Below are positions 18,699-28,013 of a stretch of DNA of 43,661 bases, one piece after another; the stretch's first letter is position 1; the number at the start of each line of letters is the position of its first letter. The position numbers and the translations under genes are program-made. Source of the stretch: Endotrypanum monterogeii (lineage: Eukaryota > Euglenozoa > Kinetoplastea > Trypanosomatida > Trypanosomatidae); contig CM007335.1 of assembly GCA_000333855.2 (NCBI GenBank), forward strand, positions 171,093 through 214,753, read 5' to 3'. Under the pieces are notes generated by a model. The model was not told the origin of the DNA, ran no database searches, and worked only from the letters and a program-made list of their open reading frames with translations.

Positions 18699-19592
18699 AT
18701 GCTCTCCCTCGAGGAACACCTTCTGTCATACCCTGCAGCCGCCCCTGGACAGCTACGCAAAGTCATCTGTCTGCCGAAAAAGAATTCCTCTCTTGAACAG
18801 AATCACTTGTTTGTGCAGATCATTCCGGGCCGACATGAGACATGTGACGATGGACGAATCTACCGGTTTACGGGTACAGTGACCAGCGAAACACTGCCAG
18901 CCTCCGGCCACAAGTACTACCTTGTCCAACTAGGCAACATGTACCCCCTGAATAACCCCCCCTCCAGGAACAAAAATAAAAAACATTTCGTAGCACTTCA
19001 CGACACCCCGATGATTCCATACAAGAGCACGCATCCTATCGTCGTCTACATCCCCGAAGACGCTGACGTCCTGTACCGAATCTGGGGCGACTCCGTCTCA
19101 CAGGTACGAGATATTGAGCTCGAGTCCGAGGCCCTCGCCCTCGCACCGTCACCTGGTGACCTGGTGTCAGAGCAACCAGAGAAGGACGAAGGGCAAGAAC
19201 GCCAGAGCGATTCCCCAGCTGCGGTCTCCTGTGTGACACAGGAAAGCATCGCTCAGCTCTCCCAGGCATCAGTGAAGCACGAGGACTGTGCACACCAGCT
19301 GTCAGAGAGCTCACAGCCCCATCCAAGGAGAATGGATGACACCAGTGTTCAGTACCCCGTGGATGAGTCTCACATACTGGAGCGGCGTGACAGCAACTCG
19401 TCGGAGCCAATGAGGCATAACAGCAGCGAAGCACCAGAGAGCATCGCCAAGCTGACTTCCATTGAGTTCTATCCGAGCAACTCCAAGTCGAAACGCCGCT
19501 CGTCTGTGAAACACCAGCTACCGGAAATCGAGATCGATGAGACTAGCCATAGTCACAACAACACTTCCTCCAAAAACAAAAAAAATAGATAA
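18699..19592 (+). CDS. ISP3: Ecotin-like inhibitor of serine peptidases ISP3, with long C-terminal extension
   Basis: The product is 297 residues from ATG 18699. I chose this start because the upstream frame only reads through the CA repeat and has no ATG. Residues about 20-130 align with ISP2: V-Q-I-I-P-G-R (39-45), S-G-H-K-Y-Y-L-V (69-76), P-I-V-V-Y-I-P (113-119) and Y-R-I-W (126-129). The ecotin W-G-Y is changed to G-H-K, and the reactive-loop region (about 80-95) is Asn/Pro/Lys-rich with no Thr-Leu-Met. Residues 131-297 are a hydrophilic Ser/Glu-rich tail with no recognised domain and a basic C-terminus. In the family, ISP3 is the larger and less characterised member. The loop changes make classical inhibition through the ISP2 loop doubtful. 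Confidence 0.88.
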   Translation: MLSLEEHLLSYPAAAPGQLRKVICLPKKNSSLEQNHLFVQIIPGRHETCDDGRIYRFTGTVTSETLPASGHKYYLVQLGNMYPLNNPPSRNKNKKHFVALHDTPMIPYKSTHPIVVYIPEDADVLYRIWGDSVSQVRDIELESEALALAPSPGDLVSEQPEKDEGQERQSDSPAAVSCVTQESIAQLSQASVKHEDCAHQLSESSQPHPRRMDDTSVQYPVDESHILERRDSNSSEPMRHNSSEAPESIAKLTSIEFYPSNSKSKRRSSVKHQLPEIEIDETSHSHNNTSSKNKKNR

Positions 19593-20582
19593 ATCCCATG
19601 AAAAGAAGACCATGAGCTTGTGGAGCCGCATGACCCACAGCTCCTCGGTCAGCAACTCGTCTCCTCTCGCGAACCCGAAAGACACGCGTGGGGCAGACTC
19701 GTAGACATACACCCAGCGCAGAGAATATGAAAACATGCACATAAGAAGAAGGTGGGTTGGTGGTGGTGGTGGTGGAGACACGCAGGGTTCACACCAAGCA
19801 GACAATGCATCTATAGAAAAAGATATCCAGAGTGAAAGCTGCCACAAGATTCCAAAAGACAACTCTTCCGTGTGACCTCTGCTTTACACGTACGTGTCCG
19901 CTTCGTTTCTCTCGACCGCTTCTCCTCTCTTACCCACCCACCCCCATCGACACGCGCATGTGTCTATCTCTGTCCGTATGTATGTGTGTGTGTGTGTGTG
20001 TGTGTGTACGTAATGTCACACCCCTCCAGAGCCGACACCCAATCAAATCTCAAAGCAGTACCTTTATATGCTTCCCCTGCGAACCGTGCGTATCTGATTT
20101 CACCATCACGTTCGACCACATAAATATTTATATTTATATATACATGCGTGAAAGATAGGAAACGAATTATGTATGTCTTCGAGTTTTGTATGCGCGCAGA
20201 TATTATTGTTTGTTGTTGCTCTTGTGCTTTCTACCTAAGGAGGAGAGAGAGGGATGATGACTAAAGCCCACATTGGGTGAAGAGTGGCTAACGGGAAACG
20301 ATGTGTGACCTCGGTGTCAGTCAGAACACGAACACCCTCCCCTCCCCCAGCTCACACCTACACCCACGCATTTCCCTACCTCTTCATTTTTTTCCCCATC
20401 ATAGTCTTGTGTCTTTTTCTGTATTATAATTTCTCTCCCTGAGTGCCTGTACGGTCACGTATAGATGTATGTATATATATAACTATATATGCATTGTTTC
20501 GCCGACCACCTGTTTCTTTTTCACTTTTTCTTTTCTCCCCCCCCCCCTCTTCCTCCTCTCTCTCATCCTCACCCCCTCCCCA

Positions 20583-20618
20583 AACTATGTAATATATATA
20601 TGCATATATTACATAGTT
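20583..20618. repeat. Perfect 15-bp inverted repeat (hairpin)
   Basis: AACTATGTAATATAT, a 6-base spacer ATATGC, then the exact reverse complement of the first arm. It would form an AT-rich hairpin, probably in the 3' UTR of ISP3 or in intercistronic RNA. Confidence 0.8.
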
Positions 20619-20680
20619 ATATATGCATACGTGTCTTTTACTTGCAGGCATTTCTCATCCTCCTTTGGGAGCATCTCAGA

Positions 20681-20711
<31 letters not shown>

Positions 20712-22134
20712 TGTGTGTGTGTGTATGTATGTTGTGTGTGTTGTCCTTCATACTTCCCCCCCCCCACACTTCCTCTCTTTCTTTCTCCGGGCAGAGCTCG
20801 GGAAAACCGAGCTAAACAACGAAATACATTTTCATTTATTTTTTTTTTTGAACATTGGGTGTGTGCTGTATGGTCATCAACGAACTTGATGCACCAACAC
20901 ATTCACGCTGTGCACTCCCGCCAGAGGTATTAGATGGAAGGAGAGTTGTAATGGGTATATAAGAGCTGTGAACCGGACGGCCCCTCCCCCGATATAATAA
21001 AAAAAAAATGTGCAACGTATCGCAACAGTCAGTATCCGAATGCGGGGTGCGCGGGCTGTTACCCTTCCCCTTCCGCGGTGGTCTGTACACTTGTCGTTCA
21101 CGCTCGAAATGAAGTCAGCAAACACTACCTCGTCTCTCGCCCTCGTTTCCCTCCACCCTAAACATATTAACCTCTTTTTTTCTCCCATCTGTACACGCAC
21201 ACACCGAGTAGAAAGAGCTCCCTCACATGCAAGCGAACAGAAAGGTATATATACACACATATATATATATATATATATGTGTGTGTGTATACGTGCTACC
21301 TAGGCACACACACACACACACACACACACAGAGCCCAAAACAACGGATGCAAAGACTTCCTCCTACATACATCTAGCTTCATTGACCCTGCCTCCCGACC
21401 CCACTCCCTTCTTTTCTCTCCTCAGTCCTGTACCCGAACTAAACTTTTCTCAAATACACGCTACACCGCTTGTTTACCCACTTCTTTTTTTTTTTTCTTC
21501 GTGTGTGCATGTGTCTCCATCTATGATCCTGGTCTTTTTTTCTTCCCCTGCTCCATCCCTCCCCTGCTCCAGCTGCTGCCTTCTCGGCCTTGCTGTACCC
21601 CTGGACCTCTTTTTTTTTTTTAAATCGAGTATCACCGTCAAGCGTGAATCCCCAGAGGAGGCAGCAGTAGCAGCGAACGCAAGCCTCCTCGAATCGGCAG
21701 AGCGGGGAGCTGCGGGATCCCATTAAACTCTTCATGCGTCTCCACACACATATATATATATATATACATTATTATATATATATATATATTGCTTTTGAAC
21801 GCGCGTCTGTCTCGTTTGACCTGTCCCAAGCCCCCCTCCCCACCCGGTCACCATCTCTCATACCCGCCTCCGCCCCCCCCCCAACTCCTTTCCCCCCTAA
21901 CTTTACAGGGTCCTCCTCTCTGCTCCATGCCTGTACGGACTTTTTTTTCTCGTTAGTCTTCACCCCCAACCACCAACACCATCCCTTTGCTTATTATTAT
22001 CTGAAGTGTACTTCTCACGCGTGTGTGTGTGTGTGTGTGCGCCTGCGTCAGAGGAAGAAAGCGCATGCGCACCACTGATCTCTCCTCCCCTCTGCGTCAC
22101 GTATACATCCCTTTAAGTTTGTTTTGGTGCTTCA

Positions 22135-22180
22135 CCTGTTTCCCTCTCTTTTGTGCATTTCTCCGACACAAACACCTAAG
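22135..22180 (+). promoter_or_regulatory. Predicted spliced-leader acceptor for the 22287 gene
   Basis: The T/C-rich stretch at 22135-22165 is followed by CCTAAG with AG at 22179-22180, giving a 5' UTR of about 106 nt for ATG 22287. An alternative strong tract ends in ACAG at 21908. Confidence 0.45.
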
Positions 22181-22286
22181 TCTATCTATACTTACACACC
22201 CATATACACAAAAAGACTTTGACAAAAGTATTGATACATTTGTGGCATTTTTTTTCTGTGTCCATATCTGGAGACAACTCTCCGTG

Positions 22287-25200
22287 ATGCCGTCATGCAG
22301 CGGCAGCAGTACCACCTCCTCCTCCTCTCGACGTGCCGTTGCGAGCTCCTCCTCATCTCCTGCTCCCTCCGCGGTGCGCATGGTCGAATGCAGTGCAACC
22401 GGCAGCAACACAAATCACATTGAGAGGTCTCACTCGCCGACGTGCAACGATGTAACCGATTGTTTGACAGAAAAAACGATGGAAGTGTCCATTGGGGGTG
22501 CAGCGGCAGCCTTCAGTGATGATGCATGTTCAGCTGGCCAAGTCTCTGCTCATGGACGCGGACGTCGCAGTACTGCTGTCACGGAGACAACAACAGAAAA
22601 CTCTTATTCTTCGCTTCCCCCCTCTTCTCCGACAACGGTGACGTGGCCACTGAAGGCGTGTACCGGTGGCGAAGGTGAGACGCGAGAGATTGATCACACA
22701 CCGGTAAAGGAACAGTATGCGCATCATGGAGACCATCTCGGCCCCCCGGCTCTGGTGCCAGCAAAAAAGGAGCAGCTCGACCCTTTCTGGCGCAGCAATG
22801 ACAGCACAGAGGGACTGTCGCGACAGCAGTTGGGCATACCCCTCGCCAGGTGCGCGCACTCCTCCCGTGGCACGTTGAACGTGGGATGCTCACCGCATGG
22901 TGGGGAGTCACCCATCAGTACCGCACCGCCGCCACGCAGCTCCATATCTCGTCTACCGACCCCAGACAATCGACTTGGCAGCGCGCAAGATAAACCGTCT
23001 GTCTCGCAGCAAAGGGCCGAAAAGAGCGGTCGGCTGTCACCGCCATCATCGAGGATAGGCGTGCTGGCATCTTCCCGCCCCGTCTCACCCCTCAAACTCA
23101 CCTCTCCAGCAGTAACGCAGCACCCTCAATGGCCCTCAGGGTGGGATCTCGTAATACCTAAGGCATCAGCGACGGCAATCGAGACCGGTCTCATCTCCAC
23201 ACCCGTGGCACACGCAAGAGCATCTAACACGGCCTCTGGGGTGATGTCGCCTTTCCGCCCTCATACCAGTGTGCAAAAACCTGGAGGATCGGCTGAGGCA
23301 CGAGCTGCAAGCGGCGATACAATCGACTCGTTCTCAGGGGCGACCAGCACACCGCAGGAAAATCATACGGTTACACCGATACGAACCACAACGCTGCCCT
23401 TCACGTCCCTGCAGCTTGCACCTGCGCCGGTAGCGCACCAGCAGATGCCTCTATCCTCGTCTCGCCCCTGCAATGTGTATGTGTACACACCCTCTCCTGT
23501 AGCCTCCATAGGCACTGGAAACTCAAAAAAGAAGCGCGAAGAACAGAAGCGGTCAACAGCCGCCCACCGGAGCATGTGCAGCACAGGCTTCGATGTGAGT
23601 GGCAGTGCGCATGATGCGCTTTCGGGTATGCCAAAGGTAGTCCCGACGCACGACAGTGTATTTTTTCCTGCCGGGACGGAAGTGATTGCACCCGTGCTTC
23701 TGCACTACCTCACACTCGGTGGCTGGTCCACGATGGCAGGTGGGCGCGACTACTTCAACCACCGCCGCCTGCGTCCAGGTGAGGTTGTGGGTCACACGGT
23801 GCTGTGGTTGCACACGGCGAGGCCACGCGATAGATTTGTTTTTCTCATTACACCAGTGGGAGATCACGGAGATGCGGCATGGACGTCTTTCACCGCCGCG
23901 GAGGCAGCGGAGACTCGGCGCCTTCGCCCCAGCGCTGAGGTGAACCTCACATCGCATAGAACCACCCGCACGGAAACCACGACGGGGCGGTGGGGGTGGA
24001 ACACACCCTCTGCTCTGCTGCACGTGCTTCGAACTCGCCTCTTCGGCGAGGCGCCATGGTTCACCTACCGCGACACAGCCGCAGTTGCACGAACCCCCGG
24101 TACCCCTCCGAAGAGTGCTTCCCAACGATCCTCCGCCGATGCAACCGCGCCGATTGGAGGAAGTTTGAGCGATCTGAGCACGTACAACGACAGTGATGTA
24201 GAAATTGATGGTACAGACAGCGTTGTAGATGGTGATCCCTGCCGCTATCACTCAAGCCCACCCCTCAGAGACCCTGTGACGCCGGGAAATGTGGCCTCAC
24301 CCGCCAACACCCGTGGCGTTGAGGCTGTGGTAGTGGCGCACGCTGATGTGACAGCAATGGACTACGCGCCACGACTCACCTCGCATCGCCTCACCATTGA
24401 AGCTACAGCAGCATGCACCCTATTTTTTCCTCTGCTCAGTGATGCATTGGCCTTCTTTCAGTGTGAGGAAGCAATGGAGCTCATAGAACACCAATGGGCT
24501 TCTGGCGTGACGAGCCAGGTCCCCCGTCCACGCGCAGGGGGCCGGAGCTACAAGAAGCAGGGAACACCAAAGGCGAACCACGTGCCCGCATCCCGTAGCA
24601 GCAGCAGCGTGTGCACTATGTCGTCTACCTTCCCTGGAGAGGCACCTGTGCGCGAGGATGGCGACCTGACGAGTCGGCCCTCATCGACCCCGCAGATGCA
24701 GCTGAGAGTCGGAATGAATCCGAATGTATGTTGCGAGGCGGCACACCACAGCTCCTCTACAGGCGCCGATCCTCCTTCTGCATCTCCGGATGGGGATCGC
24801 AACCAGTGCACACAGCTCTTGAGCTTGTCCGAGGCGCTGCGCAACGCCGAAAGCGCAGACATTCCAAGACACGGATGTTCACCCAAACCACCGACTGTCA
24901 GCGCCGCTTCGCTCGCGGCGGCCCCCGAGAAACTGTACTCGCAAACCTGCCAACACCAACGGGTCAGCAACCTGCATAGGTCTCCCGGGAACAGCGCCGT
25001 CGATACTCCGGCCACCTCGGATGCAGCAGCTGCTAACCGGATCCTCGCTCTCACGTCGCCGCCGCGGCTGACGTCCTCTCACGGTGAAGTTGTCATCAGC
25101 GTGTACACGGCCGACCCTGTCCTCAACAGTGTGCTACGCGAGCTCTTGGTGCCGGAGCCGGGCACACACCCGTACACGGTGAATCTGGCGGCCCAGAAGA

Positions 25201-26990
25201 AACTTCTCTCCATGGTCGAGGTCGGCATGCCGACATGGACAGTGCTGTATAGTTCCACAGGACTGCCATACCGTCGTCTTTTTAGGATTTTGTACTCGTG
25301 CCTCACGAACTTATGGCCCCTCCTCTCGCTCGCTGTCGGACTCTATGACTTGTACAAACACCTACCGCAGCTGAAGCAATTCATGGAGCACACGCTAGAG
25401 CCCCTGACTCGGTGGGTAGAGCAGCGCTTCACGATCCGAGTCTCCGTCCTCGTTACCTATCTCATCTCTGTCGTCGTCACGATATTCGGCAGTCTCGGTT
25501 CCTTTGTCTCGCAGACCTACATTGTGCAACTGTTCTACCTCCCCATTGTACGGCTCGTGTTGGCGCTACTGAAGCTACCATTTCTGATCGTCTTCGATAT
25601 GGTGTGGACATTGGCGACGACCGTCTTCGGCGCCGTTAGTGTCGTGCTGCAAGTGGTGCGTATCGTAGTGATGGCGCCACTTGTGCTGGTCACGAACGTG
25701 GCATCGCTGCGCGACACGCTCGGCACTGCATTGCCGGTGGCCGCCGAAGGCACGTCACTGTCGCTCAAATGGTGGCGCTCGTGGATGGAGTTTTGGGAAA
25801 CAGTGGCTTCTCCGATAAAGAACGCGGCGCGGGCGTGGTGGGACTCGATGATGCACGTGAGCACCTCGGCGGCTCGGCGTGAGATGTCGATACGGCGGTG
25901 GTATTCGCCTAAGCTTGAGCATCTGGCCTTAGTGGTGGAGGAACTTCAAGAGTGCATCACACTCAATGCGCAGATGTGGTGGTCATATTTTATACTACCA
26001 GGCATAAAGCTCAAGCTTCTCCTGATCGTCGGGTTGATCTACATGTACTGGTTGTTCATGGTCATCTCCTCCGATCTCTGGGATGAAGTCATCCACGCAT
26101 CCGGCGTTCGTCATCCTTCGTCCTTCACAAGAAGCCAACCGACAGCGTCGATGCCGACGACGGTGACCTCCGAGACACAAGCGCGGGCTCCGTACCTGCC
26201 CTCCACAGCACCTGTCGACCCCTACCCCGTCGCGCACCGCAGAGGCGACGCCATCGGCACGTGCCAGAAGGAAAATAGTGCATCAGCGTCCATATCGTCG
26301 TATCTGGGGTTGAACCAGAACGCCTTTCCAGAGGAAGCCCCACAGGCTGCCCCACGCGACTCCTCGACCCACTCAGCCGGTGCCCAGACATCGCCAACAG
26401 TGTTCACGGAAAAGTTTGCGAGCCCAGCTAGCTCCAGCGGCACCACCCCCACTACCTTGCAGCAGCAGTCGCGGCAGACTTTCTCAGCCCTTGTGGCCGA
26501 ATTGTTGCTGCCAGAGGTGGTCCTCGCTCTCCTTCAACACATATGGGGCGCTCTTGTACGCGGCTGGACAGTTGCCGTGGCCGCTACGTCACACAGGAAA
26601 GCGGGACACGCGAACGACACACAAACAAATCGCCCCATCGTAAGCCGTGCGGCATCCCTTCAGTGCACGTGGGCGGACACACTGGCCACGGCATATTTCA
26701 GCGCCCAGTCAGCCGTGGAGGACGTGGCCGCCATGATCACCGATACTCGGAGACACAGCAACCGCATGAAGCGATACGTCAATTCGACTATTGTGCACCT
26801 GCGTTGGGACGGCGACACTCCATTTGATGACCCTGACCAGCTGCTGCGCATCTGGCAAACAGCTGCACTGTCTAAGTGGGGAAGCGTCGTCGGACGGGGG
26901 ACACCGCTCGCACGGGCGGCAGTGGTATTGGAACTGCAAAACGAAGCGACAGAAGCGAGCAACACGAACGGAGAGGAGACAAGCTCTTAA
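22287..26990 (+). CDS. Large multi-pass membrane protein, conserved family not recognised
   Basis: The product is 1567 residues from ATG 22287 (M-P-S-C-S-G-S). An in-frame ATG at 22065 would add 74 residues. Residues 1-about 460 are low complexity (Ser, Thr, Pro). Residues about 475-600 and 690-730 look ordered, with W-rich and F-rich segments such as H-Y-L-T-L-G-G-W-S. Hydrophobic segments cluster in the C-terminal third: about residues 995-1025, 1048-1075, 1078-1140 (long enough for two passes) and 1231-1262. This suggests about five membrane passes with the large N-terminal region on one side. The last 300 residues are hydrophilic with Gln/Ser/Thr stretches and one more hydrophobic patch near V-V-L-A-L-L-Q-H-I-W. 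No transporter or enzyme motif is recognised. An endomembrane location is a guess. Confidence 0.8.
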   Translation: MPSCSGSSTTSSSSRRAVASSSSSPAPSAVRMVECSATGSNTNHIERSHSPTCNDVTDCLTEKTMEVSIGGAAAAFSDDACSAGQVSAHGRGRRSTAVTETTTENSYSSLPPSSPTTVTWPLKACTGGEGETREIDHTPVKEQYAHHGDHLGPPALVPAKKEQLDPFWRSNDSTEGLSRQQLGIPLARCAHSSRGTLNVGCSPHGGESPISTAPPPRSSISRLPTPDNRLGSAQDKPSVSQQRAEKSGRLSPPSSRIGVLASSRPVSPLKLTSPAVTQHPQWPSGWDLVIPKASATAIETGLISTPVAHARASNTASGVMSPFRPHTSVQKPGGSAEARAASGDTIDSFSGATSTPQENHTVTPIRTTTLPFTSLQLAPAPVAHQQMPLSSSRPCNVYVYTPSPVASIGTGNSKKKREEQKRSTAAHRSMCSTGFDVSGSAHDALSGMPKVVPTHDSVFFPAGTEVIAPVLLHYLTLGGWSTMAGGRDYFNHRRLRPGEVVGHTVLWLHTARPRDRFVFLITPVGDHGDAAWTSFTAAEAAETRRLRPSAEVNLTSHRTTRTETTTGRWGWNTPSALLHVLRTRLFGEAPWFTYRDTAAVARTPGTPPKSASQRSSADATAPIGGSLSDLSTYNDSDVEIDGTDSVVDGDPCRYHSSPPLRDPVTPGNVASPANTRGVEAVVVAHADVTAMDYAPRLTSHRLTIEATAACTLFFPLLSDALAFFQCEEAMELIEHQWASGVTSQVPRPRAGGRSYKKQGTPKANHVPASRSSSSVCTMSSTFPGEAPVREDGDLTSRPSSTPQMQLRVGMNPNVCCEAAHHSSSTGADPPSASPDGDRNQCTQLLSLSEALRNAESADIPRHGCSPKPPTVSAASLAAAPEKLYSQTCQHQRVSNLHRSPGNSAVDTPATSDAAAANRILALTSPPRLTSSHGEVVISVYTADPVLNSVLRELLVPEPGTHPYTVNLAAQKKLLSMVEVGMPTWTVLYSSTGLPYRRLFRILYSCLTNLWPLLSLAVGLYDLYKHLPQLKQFMEHTLEPLTRWVEQRFTIRVSVLVTYLISVVVTIFGSLGSFVSQTYIVQLFYLPIVRLVLALLKLPFLIVFDMVWTLATTVFGAVSVVLQVVRIVVMAPLVLVTNVASLRDTLGTALPVAAEGTSLSLKWWRSWMEFWETVASPIKNAARAWWDSMMHVSTSAARREMSIRRWYSPKLEHLALVVEELQECITLNAQMWWSYFILPGIKLKLLLIVGLIYMYWLFMVISSDLWDEVIHASGVRHPSSFTRSQPTASMPTTVTSETQARAPYLPSTAPVDPYPVAHRRGDAIGTCQKENSASASISSYLGLNQNAFPEEAPQAAPRDSSTHSAGAQTSPTVFTEKFASPASSSGTTPTTLQQQSRQTFSALVAELLLPEVVLALLQHIWGALVRGWTVAVAATSHRKAGHANDTQTNRPIVSRAASLQCTWADTLATAYFSAQSAVEDVAAMITDTRRHSNRMKRYVNSTIVHLRWDGDTPFDDPDQLLRIWQTAALSKWGSVVGRGTPLARAAVVLELQNEATEASNTNGEETSS

Positions 26991-28013
26991 AATATTCTAC
27001 AGAAGATGTGGGGTGCTCTGTGTTTTGAATACGTGTGGATTGGACCCTTTATGCCACGTGGAGCTGCACCACATTATAACCGCGCTGACCTTATACACAG
27101 GAAGATGAGAAGAAGAGAGGTGCACGAAACAATGAATTTGTACGGGAAAATAAAATAAATAAAGAAAACAGAGCTCACTGACGAAGTGTATCAGACACTA
27201 TATGTACTCTGTCCCGCCCCGTTGATTCTGTTTGTATGTGTTGTGTATGTGCCAGATAAACTTGTGTGGCTCTGCCGTATACACTTGACCATCGACTTAT
27301 GAGGGAAGGGAGGAGGGAGAGGGGAGAAAAATTCTTCCTGTGTTACCCCAACAGTATGACCGTCTTCGCCCACCAAAGGTGGTGAGTCTCCCCCCTTTAG
27401 TGTACACTTTTTTTTTTCCTTGCACCAACTCTCCACCATCACTTCCCCCTCCCTCTCCCCCCCCCCCCACACACACACCTGTCGTCTCTAACACACACGC
27501 ACGAACGGCCCACATCAATTAATAAGCTCCAGTGAGGGTTGTAAAGCTTCAAGACTTTCCCCCCCCCCTCTCCTCGTCCCACCATCTCATCATTTTTTTT
27601 TTTTTTGCCCTCGAGTATATCTGTTGAAGCTCATCAACATCGTTTCCAGCCCACCACTACACCCCCCCCCTTCGCCATCCGTCGTTCACCCCTCAGCACA
27701 GGGACACCCCCACCCTCCTCGACCTCGACCAACCTTTTTCTCGCAAGCCCCCACCACCACCCACCCTCACCCAGCACCAGCTGTGCTTGCCTCCACCCTG
27801 CATACGCGTCCATCACCGAGAGCTGCAGAGAAAAAGAGGGTGTGGGTGTGGGTGCGGGTGTGTATATGCCTCTGTTTACGATTTCGGCGCCTGCTTATCC
27901 TGCCTCTCCCCCCTGAACAACCGGCGCCAAGTCACACGCACGTATACCCGGCACAACTCAAGGACCCTTTTTTATTTTTATTTTTTGACCCACCCCCACC
28001 GGCTGCCTTCATC
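26991..28013. other. Spacer with pyrimidine tracts
   Basis: No gene is visible. There is a C run near 27458-27470, C and T runs at 27559-27606, and a long pyrimidine/Pro-codon-like stretch up to the next ATG. Unlike most other spacers it has no (TA)n array. Confidence 0.55.
27557..27615 (+). promoter_or_regulatory. Predicted spliced-leader acceptor for the 28014 gene
   Basis: CTTTCCCCCCCCCCTCTCCTCG through a 14-base T run leads to CTCGAG, with AG at 27614-27615. The implied 5' UTR is about 400 nt. Confidence 0.5.

Larger units (their letters stand above)
19593..22286. other. Long spacer (2.7 kb) after ISP3
   Basis: No gene is supported. It contains TG repeats (about 19981-20007), a perfect inverted repeat at 20583-20618, (TA)n/(TG)n tracts at about 20680-20724 and 21246-21289, (CA)n at about 21305-21330, (TA)n at 21750-21790, (TG)n at 22019-22040 and several T runs. 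Two or more possible splice regions lie in the last 400 bp. I did not recognise a SIDER or other retroposon, but could not search for one. Confidence 0.55.

Noticed and set aside
20424..21260. Several open frames on both strands in the spacer after ISP3
   Set aside because: They encode translated microsatellites (Tyr-Ile, Thr-His, Cys-Val runs) and show no coding bias or predicted splice site in register.
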